From assembly GCA_964571235.1 (NCBI GenBank), contig CAZNAI010000004.1:310001-374000 (forward strand): a stretch of DNA of 64,000 nt, given 5' to 3'. The notes beneath the pieces are model-generated. The model had not been told where the DNA came from and did no database searches. It saw only the letters and a program-made list of their open reading frames with translations. This document shows positions 33,085 to 40,399 of this stretch, one piece after another (position 1 is the first letter of the stretch; the number at the start of each line of letters is the position of its first letter). Made by a program: the position numbers and the translations under genes. The stretch is from JACRAV01 sp964571235 (lineage in GTDB: Bacteria > Zixibacteria > MSB-5A5 > GN15 > FEB-12).

Positions 33085-34596
33085 ATGCCTCCGTTATTTA
33101 CGAAAATCCTCGTTGCCAATCGCTCCGAGATCGCCGTACGCGTCATGCGAGCCTGCCGCTCTTTGGGCATTCCAACAGTCGCGGTCTATTCCGAAGCGGA
33201 TATCCGCTCCAAGCACCGATTACTCGCCGATGAATCGGTGTTGATCGGTCCACCCCCCCCGCGAGAATCATACCTAGATATCGAGAAAATAATTAACGCC
33301 GCAAAGCAGACCGGGTGCGATGCCATCCACCCCGGCTATGGATTTCTCGCCGAAAACCCACTCTTTCCGGCGGCCTGCAAGCAGGCGGGGATTACGTTTA
33401 TCGGACCGGACTCCAATGCGATGCGCCTTCTTGGAAACAAAGTCGAGTCGCGGGTCAAGATGGCCGATTCGGGCGTACCGCTCACACCCGGTATGAAAGG
33501 GAGCGGAAAAGAACTGGACCAATTTTCCAAAGCGGCCGAAAGCGCCGGGTATCCGGTGATCATAAAAGCGGCGGCCGGCGGCGGTGGCAAAGGAATGCGG
33601 ATTGTTCACGAGCCGTCCGGTCTGAGTGACGCTATCAGCGCGGCCCAGCGCGAAGCGCTCAATGCCTTCGGCGATGACACGATCTATCTTGAAAAATATC
33701 TGACCGACCCGCGCCACATCGAGTTTCAGGTACTGGCTGATCACCACGGCCACTGCATTCACCTGTTCGAGCGTGAATGCTCGATCCAGCGCCGCCACCA
33801 GAAAATCATCGAAGAAACTCCTTCAGTCGCGCTCACACCTGAACTTCGCGCAAAGATGGGTGCTGACGCGGTCAAAGTCGCGCAGGCGGCCGGGTACACC
33901 AACGCCGGCACGGTCGAATTTCTGCTCGACAAAAGCGGGAAATACTATTTTCTGGAAATGAACACCCGAATACAAGTGGAGCATCCGATTACCGAAATGG
34001 TGACCGGTGTCGATCTGGTAGTGGAGCAAATCAAAGTTGCCGCCGGACTTCCGCTTGGCGATCATTTGAAAAATCTCACTCAACGCGGCCACGCCATCGA
34101 ATGCCGCATCTACGCTGAGGATGGCGAGAACAATTTCCTGCCATCGATTGGTATCGTGCTGAGTTACTCCGAGCCGGAAGGCCCAGGCGTGCGAGTTGAT
34201 TCGGGGATTGCGCTCGGATCAGAAATCACCATGCACTACGATCCAATCATGGCCAAGCTGATTGTCCACGCGCCCGATCGCGATACTGCGATCATCAAAA
34301 TGACCGACGCGCTCGAGCAGTTCAAAATTCTTGGTGTTAAGACCTCGCGTCGGTTCATGATTGAAGTGCTCAATCATCCTGAGTTCGTCGCAGGGCGGAC
34401 TTTCACTTCATTTATTCCGGCGCACATGGCAAATCGTGACAGTTCCACCAGTGAGATTCATGCTCTTGCCGCGGCGGTGGCTTCGGCTGTTATGTCAAAG
34501 CCGTCAGCCGTGACAAGTCAAACTGGCGGTCGACAATCTGTCGCGACTCCATGGGACACAATCGGCAACTGGCAGATCGGGGATAGTGCCTCATGA
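33085..34596 (+). CDS. Biotin carboxylase subunit of acyl-CoA carboxylase
   Basis: 503 residues. It carboxylates biotin with ATP and bicarbonate. The N-terminal domain starts KILVANRSEIAVRV, the ATP-grasp loop is GGGGKG (165-170) after Lys161, and the catalytic region is FLEMNTRIQVEHPITE. Unlike most MccA/LiuD proteins it stops before the biotinyl domain, which is a separate gene overlapping it by four bases. It belongs with the carboxyltransferase at 30455. The ATG follows a GTAGG hairpin by 17 bases. Confidence 0.93.
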   Translation: MPPLFTKILVANRSEIAVRVMRACRSLGIPTVAVYSEADIRSKHRLLADESVLIGPPPPRESYLDIEKIINAAKQTGCDAIHPGYGFLAENPLFPAACKQAGITFIGPDSNAMRLLGNKVESRVKMADSGVPLTPGMKGSGKELDQFSKAAESAGYPVIIKAAAGGGGKGMRIVHEPSGLSDAISAAQREALNAFGDDTIYLEKYLTDPRHIEFQVLADHHGHCIHLFERECSIQRRHQKIIEETPSVALTPELRAKMGADAVKVAQAAGYTNAGTVEFLLDKSGKYYFLEMNTRIQVEHPITEMVTGVDLVVEQIKVAAGLPLGDHLKNLTQRGHAIECRIYAEDGENNFLPSIGIVLSYSEPEGPGVRVDSGIALGSEITMHYDPIMAKLIVHAPDRDTAIIKMTDALEQFKILGVKTSRRFMIEVLNHPEFVAGRTFTSFIPAHMANRDSSTSEIHALAAAVASAVMSKPSAVTSQTGGRQSVATPWDTIGNWQIGDSAS

Positions 34597-35084
34597 GTAC
34601 ATACCAATTCCTGATCGGCGAAGAAAAGATCGAGACTTCGGTAGATCGCTCGGGCGATGGTTGGGTTGTGAAGTCCGGCGGCCAAACATATGAAGTATCA
34701 TCATTGCCAAATGGCCTGTTCGCGGTAACTGTCGACGAAAAACGAACCACCGCCGCGGCGGTAAAACACAAAGGCATTGTCTATGTCGATCTCGGGCGAT
34801 TTCAGCTTGAACTGACTTCGGCCTCTGACGCCGCCTCATCGGGCGGGGCCGGCGATTCACACCGCGCCAAAGACAAAGTGTTTGCGCCAATGCCGGGGCG
34901 AATTGTCAAGATCACGGTGGCGGTCGGCGACAGCGTGACCGAACGACAGCAATTGGTGATTGTCGAGGCGATGAAAATGGAAAACCCCGTGCTGGCGCCC
35001 TCGGCGGGGAAAGTCAAGGCCGTGCATTTTTCGGCGGGCGATCAAGTCGACACCGACTCACCGATAGTGGAGTTGGATATTTAG
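34593..35084 (+). CDS. Biotin carboxyl carrier protein of acyl-CoA carboxylase
   Basis: 163 residues. A poorly conserved beta-rich N-terminal part (about 1-75) resembles the BT/linker domain between biotin carboxylase and BCCP in alpha subunits. After a Ser/Ala/Gly-rich linker comes the biotinyl domain (about 96-163), with FAPMPGRIVKITV and the biotinylation site EAMKMENP, Lys128. It carries the carboxyl group between the two enzyme halves. The ATGA overlap with the biotin carboxylase implies that a fused alpha subunit has been split here or was never fused. Confidence 0.93.
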   Translation: MSTYQFLIGEEKIETSVDRSGDGWVVKSGGQTYEVSSLPNGLFAVTVDEKRTTAAAVKHKGIVYVDLGRFQLELTSASDAASSGGAGDSHRAKDKVFAPMPGRIVKITVAVGDSVTERQQLVIVEAMKMENPVLAPSAGKVKAVHFSAGDQVDTDSPIVELDI

Positions 35085-35086
35085 CT

Positions 35087-35497
35087 CTTCGTAGGGCAGG
35101 CTCGTCTGCGAGCCTGCACTGCTTGGTAGCCCGTCAGTATCCAAAAAGAAACTGGCGGGTTCGAAAACGGACCCGCCCTACAAGAAATCTTGAAGGTCGA
35201 AACCCCTGCGGTTTCGACATTTTCTTCTCAATAAAAACCTGATTGTGCAAGGCCGACGTCCTCGTCGGCCCTTTTTCGTTGCACGCGGACGAGGAAGTCC
35301 GCGTTGCACTTAGCATATTATTCCCGTGGAAGCGAGAATCGAATTGTAGGTCGGGTTCTGAAAGAGCCCCGTTTATCGGGGCGATTGAAAAACCCGACAT
35401 GATGTTGATGCGAATTTGTCGGGTTTCTTGTCACGCTTATGCGTGACAGCGGAACCCGACCTACGAAGACTGGATACCGGCCTCCGCCGGTATGACA
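35087..35497 (+). repeat. Large array of GTAGG hairpins and other repeats
   Basis: This fills the 440-base gap after the BCCP gene. Contents: GTAGGGCAGGCTCG hairpin 35091-35118; reverse element 35153-35181 (GGCGGGTTCG/GGACCCGCC); GTCGAAACC/GGTTTCGAC 35192-35219; GGCCGACG/CGTCGGCC with CTTTTTC at 35251-35276, a possible terminator; CGCGGAC/GTCCGCG with flanking TTGCAC; unit A 35346-35399 (core GCCCCG/CGGGGC); unit B 35417-35464 reversed (core GTCACGC/GCGTGAC); and a CTGGATACCGGCC...GGTATGAC repeat to 35497. Confidence 0.8.
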
Positions 35498-35524
35498 TGA
35501 AGTCGAAGTCGGAGAATCAAAAAA

Positions 35525-36139
35525 TTACAGCCGCAGTCCTGCAATAAGCTGGAGATATCGGTAGTTCCCGATTTCGTTGCCGAAAATCGTCACATAATGC
35601 GCCTGGCTGAAAAAGCGGAGGTGGTCGCTGATCGGGACATCAAAGCCAATTCCCGGTGCGAAGTACGGCCCCCATTCGATGAAGCCATCGACTGTCTTTC
35701 CGGTGATTTGCGACGTGAATAACTTTTCGCGTACGCGAGAAACACCGCCCCCCACTCCAAAAAAGTAATGTGCCTTATGATCCAAGTTGGCCACTAAGCG
35801 AAATTCGAGCCCGCCATTTGCGATCAGAAAATCGCCGCCGATTTTGCCGTCATTGGGGAAGACCGACCCGGTCGCCGAAGCTACCAATTCAAATGCCTCG
35901 GTAATTCCCGGCGCCAGCGCAACCGCGGCGCCGAAGGACCCATGAGCGCCGTACCGCGCACGATCATACAGCGGCCCAAAGGTGATCGAACCACCGCCTC
36001 CGGCGAAATAGGAGACATGGCCCGCCACCGCCGGCTCTTGTGCCTGTGCCGATCCGGCCAAAAGGCCTGCCGCAAGTAGGACCACGTTGAACAGAATCCC
36101 TGTGGTTGGTCTGATAGGTGCTGTCAATGATTTAGACAT
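35525..36139 (-). CDS. Outer-membrane beta-barrel protein, hypothetical
   Basis: 204 residues. A signal peptide ends near GSAQAQ. The mature chain is rich in glycine and aromatic residues, with alternating strands (HVSYFAGGGGSITFG, HYFFGVGGGVSRV, RFFSQAHYVTIFG) and ends LQLIAGLRL, a plausible barrel terminus. It resembles small opacity/OmpW-like porins without clear family identity. A paralogue-like gene lies just upstream on the same strand, separated by a terminator, so the two are probably transcribed independently. Confidence 0.65.
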   Translation of the reverse strand: MSKSLTAPIRPTTGILFNVVLLAAGLLAGSAQAQEPAVAGHVSYFAGGGGSITFGPLYDRARYGAHGSFGAAVALAPGITEAFELVASATGSVFPNDGKIGGDFLIANGGLEFRLVANLDHKAHYFFGVGGGVSRVREKLFTSQITGKTVDGFIEWGPYFAPGIGFDVPISDHLRFFSQAHYVTIFGNEIGNYRYLQLIAGLRL

Positions 36140-36195
36140 GGGTGGCTATTATACGAACTAATCGGGTCTAATGCTACTTGCCCCATAGAAAAACA

Positions 36196-36220
36196 GCCCG
36201 GCAAGGGCCGGGCATATTTT
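36196..36220 (-). terminator. Intrinsic terminator after the 36246-36851 gene
   Basis: GCCCGGC and GCCGGGC form a seven-pair stem with a short loop, 33 bases beyond the stop codon. On the minus strand TGTTTTTC follows. A T-rich stretch on the other side makes it usable both ways. Confidence 0.8.
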
Positions 36221-36245
36221 TCTCAATCAGTGATAACTCATCGAA

Positions 36246-36851
36246 TTAGAAGAACTTCAGGCCGAGGGTGATCGGCACAAACTTCTCCGGCTCGCCGTCG
36301 GTCGCAATACTCACATACCGAATCTGAGCGAAGAATCCAAAGAGCGGGGATCCTTTCAGCTCGAAGCCAGCGCCAATATTCCAGTATCCTTTGGTCTGCG
36401 GATCAAAACTGGACGCATTCAAACTCGTCGCCAGCACGTCGCCGCTAAACTCGGTCTGATCGACTTTGGCCATGCCGAGTCCGGCGAGCGCAAACGGTTT
36501 GAAGGGCGCGGCGGGCACGCCGAGCGAAAAGCGACCGTCGAGACCGAACATCATCACTCGGTTTGAACCGCCGGCGAGATTCGGATTGGAAGTCGCCAAT
36601 CCACTTTGCTCGTAGTCAAACCCAAATGAGTGGAGTTCGGCTTTGGCCACCGCCTGAAAATTCGGCATGAATTTCCATCCTAGCCCGACTGTGCCATGCC
36701 AGCCGTTTTTGTAACCGTCTTTGAACGACGACGGTCCCTGCGGCATCGAAACCAACCCGCCGGCATAAAGCGAAAACGGGCTCGGTACTTGCGCAGATGC
36801 GACCGATGCAAGCGCCAAAAGGGTTACCAACGCCATCAGAATCTTCTTCAT
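36246..36851 (-). CDS. Outer-membrane beta-barrel protein, hypothetical
   Basis: 201 residues. The start is set by AGGAGG six bases before the inner ATG; an upstream ATG touches the ribosome site and is unlikely. Signal peptide MKKILMALVTLLALASVASAQ is followed by an eight-strand-like barrel (LYAGGLVSMPQG, GTVGLGWKFMPNFQAVAKAE, FGLDGRFSLGV, FFAQIRYVSIA) with C-terminal TLGLKFF, a classic barrel ending. It shares style and probable fold with the 35525 gene but little sequence. Role unknown. Confidence 0.72.
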   Translation of the reverse strand: MKKILMALVTLLALASVASAQVPSPFSLYAGGLVSMPQGPSSFKDGYKNGWHGTVGLGWKFMPNFQAVAKAELHSFGFDYEQSGLATSNPNLAGGSNRVMMFGLDGRFSLGVPAAPFKPFALAGLGMAKVDQTEFSGDVLATSLNASSFDPQTKGYWNIGAGFELKGSPLFGFFAQIRYVSIATDGEPEKFVPITLGLKFF

Positions 36852-36990
36852 CGACATCCTCCTTGGAGAAGTGTTCGGGAAAACGGATCGTTATTCAGAT
36901 TATCGGCCCCGAAACGGGCCGCCTTTAGAAGGACATCATCACTTCGTTGGTCAGGGTCCTCGCGACCTGACGTCTTCCCTCATAAAAAAA

Positions 36991-37018
36991 TGTCAGCCTC
37001 ACAAGGAAGCTGACCTAC
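36991..37018 (-). repeat. GTAGG hairpin element (REP-like)
   Basis: In reverse sense: GTAGGTCAGC, loop, GCTGACA. Core sequence is unlike all other copies while the GTAGG and closing A are kept. Confidence 0.65.
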
Positions 37019-37101
37019 ACGGGGATTCAGATGACAGTTATGTGCATATCCCGGTGCAGTAAGGGGCGTACAGCCAAGCAGAGATAATCCGGTCGACGCG
37101 A

Positions 37102-37130
37102 TTGATTTGCGACCGGAATTGGTGTATATA
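37102..37130 (+). promoter_or_regulatory. Putative promoter of the thiolase operon
   Basis: TTGATT and TATATA with a 17-base spacer. Transcription would start about 37137, followed by GGAGG at 37163 and the ATG at 37174. Confidence 0.5.
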
Positions 37131-37173
37131 CCGCATGTGAAATAGATAACAAGTAATCTCGCGGAGGATCGTG

Positions 37174-38361
37174 ATGAGTCAGCAATCGGCATACATAGTT
37201 TCGGCCTGTCGGAGCGCAATTGGGACGCTTCACGGCGGCCTCGGTTCGATGAGCGCCCCACAACTTGGAGCGCAGGCGATCAAAGAAGCGATCAAACGGT
37301 CGGGGGTTGATCCGAAAGACATCGACGAAGTCATCATGGGTCAGGTAGTGCAAGGTGGAGCCGGCCAGGCCCCGGCCCGTCAGGCGGCTATCCACGGCGG
37401 CGTGCCGCCGGAGGTTGGGTGTCTCACTATCAATAAAGTCTGCGGATCGGGCCTCAAAGCAGTAATGCTGGCCGCGCAGTCGATTAAAGCAGGAGACCAG
37501 AATGTCGTCATCGCGGGGGGCATGGAATCGATGTCCAACACGCCGTATGTGATTCGAGGCGCCAAAACCGGCACACGGTTCGGCAATCAGGTGTTGGAAG
37601 ATATCATGATCTCGGACGGTCTCTGGGATTCCTTCAACAATTTCCACATGGGCAACGCCGCCGAATACACTCGCAAAAAAGCCGAAATCACTCGCGAACA
37701 GCAGGATGAGTTTGCTTGCAACTCGCACAAAAAAGCAATCGCCGCCCAGCAAGCCGGAAAATTCAAAGCGGAAATCTTTGATGTCCTGGTCCCCCAGAAA
37801 AAAGGCGACCCGAAAGTTTTTAATACCGACGAGTGCCCGCGCGCCGATGTGACTCTCGAATCACTCGCGAAACTCCGTCCGGCTTTCGAAAAAGACGGCA
37901 CCGTGACCGCCGGCAATGCGCCGGGCCTCAACGACGGTAGCTCGGCGATCGTAGTGGTCTCCGAAAGCTACATGAAAGCCAAAGGGCTCAAGCCGCTGGC
38001 AAGAATTGTCGATTACGCCACCGCCGGCACCCCCCCTCAGGATTTGTTTTTTGCGCCGATCTATGCTATAGAACTGCTAATGAAGAAGATGAACGTGAAT
38101 ATTGATCACTGGGATCTCATCGAAGCCAACGAGGCCTTTTCGGCGCAGGCGTTGGCCGACGGCAAAGGTCTTGGCTGGAAGTGGGATCGGGTCAATGTCC
38201 ACGGTGGCGCGGTGGCGCTGGGACATCCGATCGGCGCAAGCGGCGCACGGATACTCACAACGCTCATCTACGCCCTCAAGGACCGTAACCAAAAGAAAGG
38301 AATGGCGACGCTCTGCCTCGGCGGCGGGAATGCGGTAGCGCTGGCCATCGAAATTGTGTAG
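37174..38361 (+). CDS. Acetyl-CoA C-acetyltransferase (thiolase)
   Basis: 395 residues from the ATG six bases after GGAGG; the GTG just before it is too close. It cleaves or forms acetoacetyl-CoA. Nucleophile Cys90 lies in INKVCGSGLKAV, then GGMESMSNTPY, NVHGGAVALGHPIGASGAR with the catalytic His, and CLGGGNAVALAIE with the second Cys. It starts a four-gene beta-oxidation-like operon with a 3-hydroxyacyl-CoA dehydrogenase and two acyl-CoA dehydrogenases, and belongs to the standard biosynthetic/degradative thiolase branch, unlike the archaeal-type one at 24.5 kb. Confidence 0.95.
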   Translation: MSQQSAYIVSACRSAIGTLHGGLGSMSAPQLGAQAIKEAIKRSGVDPKDIDEVIMGQVVQGGAGQAPARQAAIHGGVPPEVGCLTINKVCGSGLKAVMLAAQSIKAGDQNVVIAGGMESMSNTPYVIRGAKTGTRFGNQVLEDIMISDGLWDSFNNFHMGNAAEYTRKKAEITREQQDEFACNSHKKAIAAQQAGKFKAEIFDVLVPQKKGDPKVFNTDECPRADVTLESLAKLRPAFEKDGTVTAGNAPGLNDGSSAIVVVSESYMKAKGLKPLARIVDYATAGTPPQDLFFAPIYAIELLMKKMNVNIDHWDLIEANEAFSAQALADGKGLGWKWDRVNVHGGAVALGHPIGASGARILTTLIYALKDRNQKKGMATLCLGGGNAVALAIEIV

Positions 38362-38386
38362 CCATATTGCCGGAGTATCTGAAAGT

Positions 38387-39241
38387 ATGAAGTTGAGTGA
38401 TGTCCATACGGTCGCTGTGGTGGGCGGCGGCATAATGGGTAACGGTGTGGCGCAGGTTTGCGCCATGAATGGATTTAACGTCACGCTCATCGAAGTCGAT
38501 CAGTCACGCGCTGACAAAGCGCTGGCCGCGATTGGTGTATCGATGGATCGAGTCGTGAAGAAAGATCCGAAGATCGACAAGACCGCCGTGATGGAGCGGA
38601 TCGCGACAAGCATCGATCTGAAGGGCACCCAAAGCGCACAACTGGTGGTCGAGGCAGTCACCGAGCAGTTGCCGGTGAAACTCGATTTGTTCCGTCGGCT
38701 CGATGTCATCTGTCCGCCCCACACAATTCTGGCGAGCAATACATCCTCGCTTCCGATCACGCAACTTGCTGGTGTCACCAAGCGGGCCGACAAAGTGATC
38801 GGGATGCACTTCATGAACCCGGTCCCGGTGATGAAACTAATCGAGATCATCCGCGGACTTGCTACCAGCGACGAAACGTACTCGACCGTCAAAGAAATGG
38901 CCGTCAAACTGGGTAAAGTCCCGATCGAAGTCAACGACTACCCCGGATTCATCGCCAATCGCATCTTAATGCCGATGATCAACGAAGCGATTTACGCACA
39001 TGTCGAAGGGGTCGGATCGGTCGAAGCAATCGACGAAGTCATGAAGCTGGGCATGGGTCATCCGATGGGGCCACTTACACTCGCTGATTTTATCGGGCTG
39101 GATGTTTGTCTGGCTATTTTGGAAGTAATGCACGAAGGACTCGGCGATCCCAAATATCGCCCCTGTCCTTTGCTCAAGAAGATGGTGCATGCCGGGTATC
39201 TCGGACGGAAAACCGGCCGGGGATTCTATACGTACGCATAA
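38387..39241 (+). CDS. 3-hydroxybutyryl-CoA dehydrogenase family protein
   Basis: 284 residues from the ATG at MKLSDVHTVAVV. It oxidises 3-hydroxyacyl-CoA with NAD. The dinucleotide-binding motif is VVGGGIMGNGVAQ, the catalytic His is in GMHFMNPVPVM (with preceding SNTSSLPITQL), and the C-terminal dimer domain contains DYPGFIANRILMPMINEA and GMGHPMGPLTLADFIG. Size matches short-chain Hbd rather than fused FadB. Between a thiolase and acyl-CoA dehydrogenases it completes a four-carbon beta-oxidation, or reversed butyryl-CoA, sequence, except that a crotonase is not in this operon; the hydratase at 32 kb might serve. Confidence 0.93.
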   Translation: MKLSDVHTVAVVGGGIMGNGVAQVCAMNGFNVTLIEVDQSRADKALAAIGVSMDRVVKKDPKIDKTAVMERIATSIDLKGTQSAQLVVEAVTEQLPVKLDLFRRLDVICPPHTILASNTSSLPITQLAGVTKRADKVIGMHFMNPVPVMKLIEIIRGLATSDETYSTVKEMAVKLGKVPIEVNDYPGFIANRILMPMINEAIYAHVEGVGSVEAIDEVMKLGMGHPMGPLTLADFIGLDVCLAILEVMHEGLGDPKYRPCPLLKKMVHAGYLGRKTGRGFYTYA

Positions 39242-39254
39242 GCAGGAGTCGATA

Positions 39255-40397
39255 ATGCAGTTTGAATTGGACGAGCAGGACCTTGAACTAAAACAGATGG
39301 CCCGCGATCTGGCGGTCAAGCGGATCTATCCAATCGCCCTTGAGATGGACGAGAAGGAAGAAACGCCGGCCGAACTAATCAAAGAGTGCGCCGAACTTGG
39401 ATATTTCGGATTCACAACTCCCGAGGAATACGGCGGCCTCGGAATGAGCACCACCGCCTTCATGGGTGTACTCGAGGAATTCTGCGCCGCGAGCGCCGGA
39501 TTCGGGATCATGCTCTCAGTTCACAATTCGCTCACCTGCGAAATACTCAAGCTGTACGCCTCCGACGAACTGAAGAAAAAATATTTGCCCAAGATGGCCT
39601 CGGGCGAACTGATCGGATCGTACTGTATCACCGAACCAAACGCCGGCACCGATGTCGCCTCGCTCACTACCATGGCGGTTGAAAAGGGCGACCACTACGT
39701 TCTCTCCGGCACCAAAGCGTTTGTCACCAACGCCATCTATGCCGGTGTGTATATCGTGTTTGCGCGAACCCACACCGACGGCGGCCGCGACGGCATCTCC
39801 TGCTTTGTCGTCGACCGCAAGTCCAAAGGACTCGAAATCGGCAAAGCCGAACGCAAGTGCGGTATCAAAGCTTCCGACACGCGCGAAATTTCGCTATCCG
39901 ACGTAGTGGTCCCCAAAGAAAATATGATCGGCCACGACCGCGATGGTTTCCGTATGGCGGTCGGCATCTTAAACGGCGGACGGATCGGCGTGTCGTTCCA
40001 GGCTATCGGCATCGCGCAGTCAGCGCTCAACGAAGCGATCAAATATTCCAAGACCCGCAAGCAGTTCAATCAGCCCATCGCGAATTTCCAGGCGATCCAG
40101 TTCAAAATCGCCGAAATGGGGACCAAACTCGACGCCGGCCGCCTTCTCGGTTACCGCGCCGCGTGGCTTAAAGACAACGGCAAGCCGTGCCACCGCGAGG
40201 CCTCGATGTCCAAACTTTTCTGCACCCAGATGGCGAACTTTGTCTGCAACGAGGCAGTACAAATTCACGGCGGATATGGGTATATTAAAGAATACCCGGT
40301 CGAGCGGTATTTCCGCGACGCCCGTGTGACCGAACTGTACGAAGGAACCTCTGAGGCGCAGAAGATGGTAATCTCGCGCGATTTCCTGAAGGACTGA
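39255..40397 (+). CDS. Acyl-CoA dehydrogenase, short-chain type (1)
   Basis: 380 residues from the ATG six bases after AGGAG. The FAD enzyme oxidises acyl-CoA to enoyl-CoA and hands electrons to ETF. Landmarks are YCITEPNAGTDVASL, the KAFVTNA segment, RKQFNQPIANFQAIQF and QIHGGYGYIKEYPVER. The catalytic base Glu363 is in LYEGTSEAQK, the place used by butyryl-CoA and other straight-chain enzymes. Isovaleryl-CoA dehydrogenase instead has a non-acidic residue there, so this gene is probably not liuA. It pairs with a second dehydrogenase two bases after its stop. Confidence 0.92.
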   Translation: MQFELDEQDLELKQMARDLAVKRIYPIALEMDEKEETPAELIKECAELGYFGFTTPEEYGGLGMSTTAFMGVLEEFCAASAGFGIMLSVHNSLTCEILKLYASDELKKKYLPKMASGELIGSYCITEPNAGTDVASLTTMAVEKGDHYVLSGTKAFVTNAIYAGVYIVFARTHTDGGRDGISCFVVDRKSKGLEIGKAERKCGIKASDTREISLSDVVVPKENMIGHDRDGFRMAVGILNGGRIGVSFQAIGIAQSALNEAIKYSKTRKQFNQPIANFQAIQFKIAEMGTKLDAGRLLGYRAAWLKDNGKPCHREASMSKLFCTQMANFVCNEAVQIHGGYGYIKEYPVERYFRDARVTELYEGTSEAQKMVISRDFLKD

Positions 40398-40399
40398 GC

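Larger units (their letters stand above)
36852..37173. other. Gene-free region with hairpins and a promoter
   Basis: 322 bases between divergent genes. It holds small inverted repeats (GGCCC/GGGCC near 36903; GTCAGG/CCTGAC near 36950-36971), one GTAGG hairpin in reverse sense at 36991-37018 and the promoter listed at 37102. I see no credible gene. Confidence 0.6.

Noticed and set aside
35251..35276. Terminator of the carboxylase operon as the sole function of the array
   Set aside because: The stem GGCCGACG/CGTCGGCC with a T-tract could terminate, but it lies some 170 bases beyond the stop within a repeat array and shares its style, so it is listed within the array.
28084..35497. CRISPR array
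   Set aside because: Repeats differ in sequence, have no regular spacing and no unique spacers of equal length, and no cas genes are present.
39255..40397. Isovaleryl-CoA dehydrogenase (liuA)
   Set aside because: Catalytic glutamate sits at the straight-chain position (Glu363), not the isovaleryl type.
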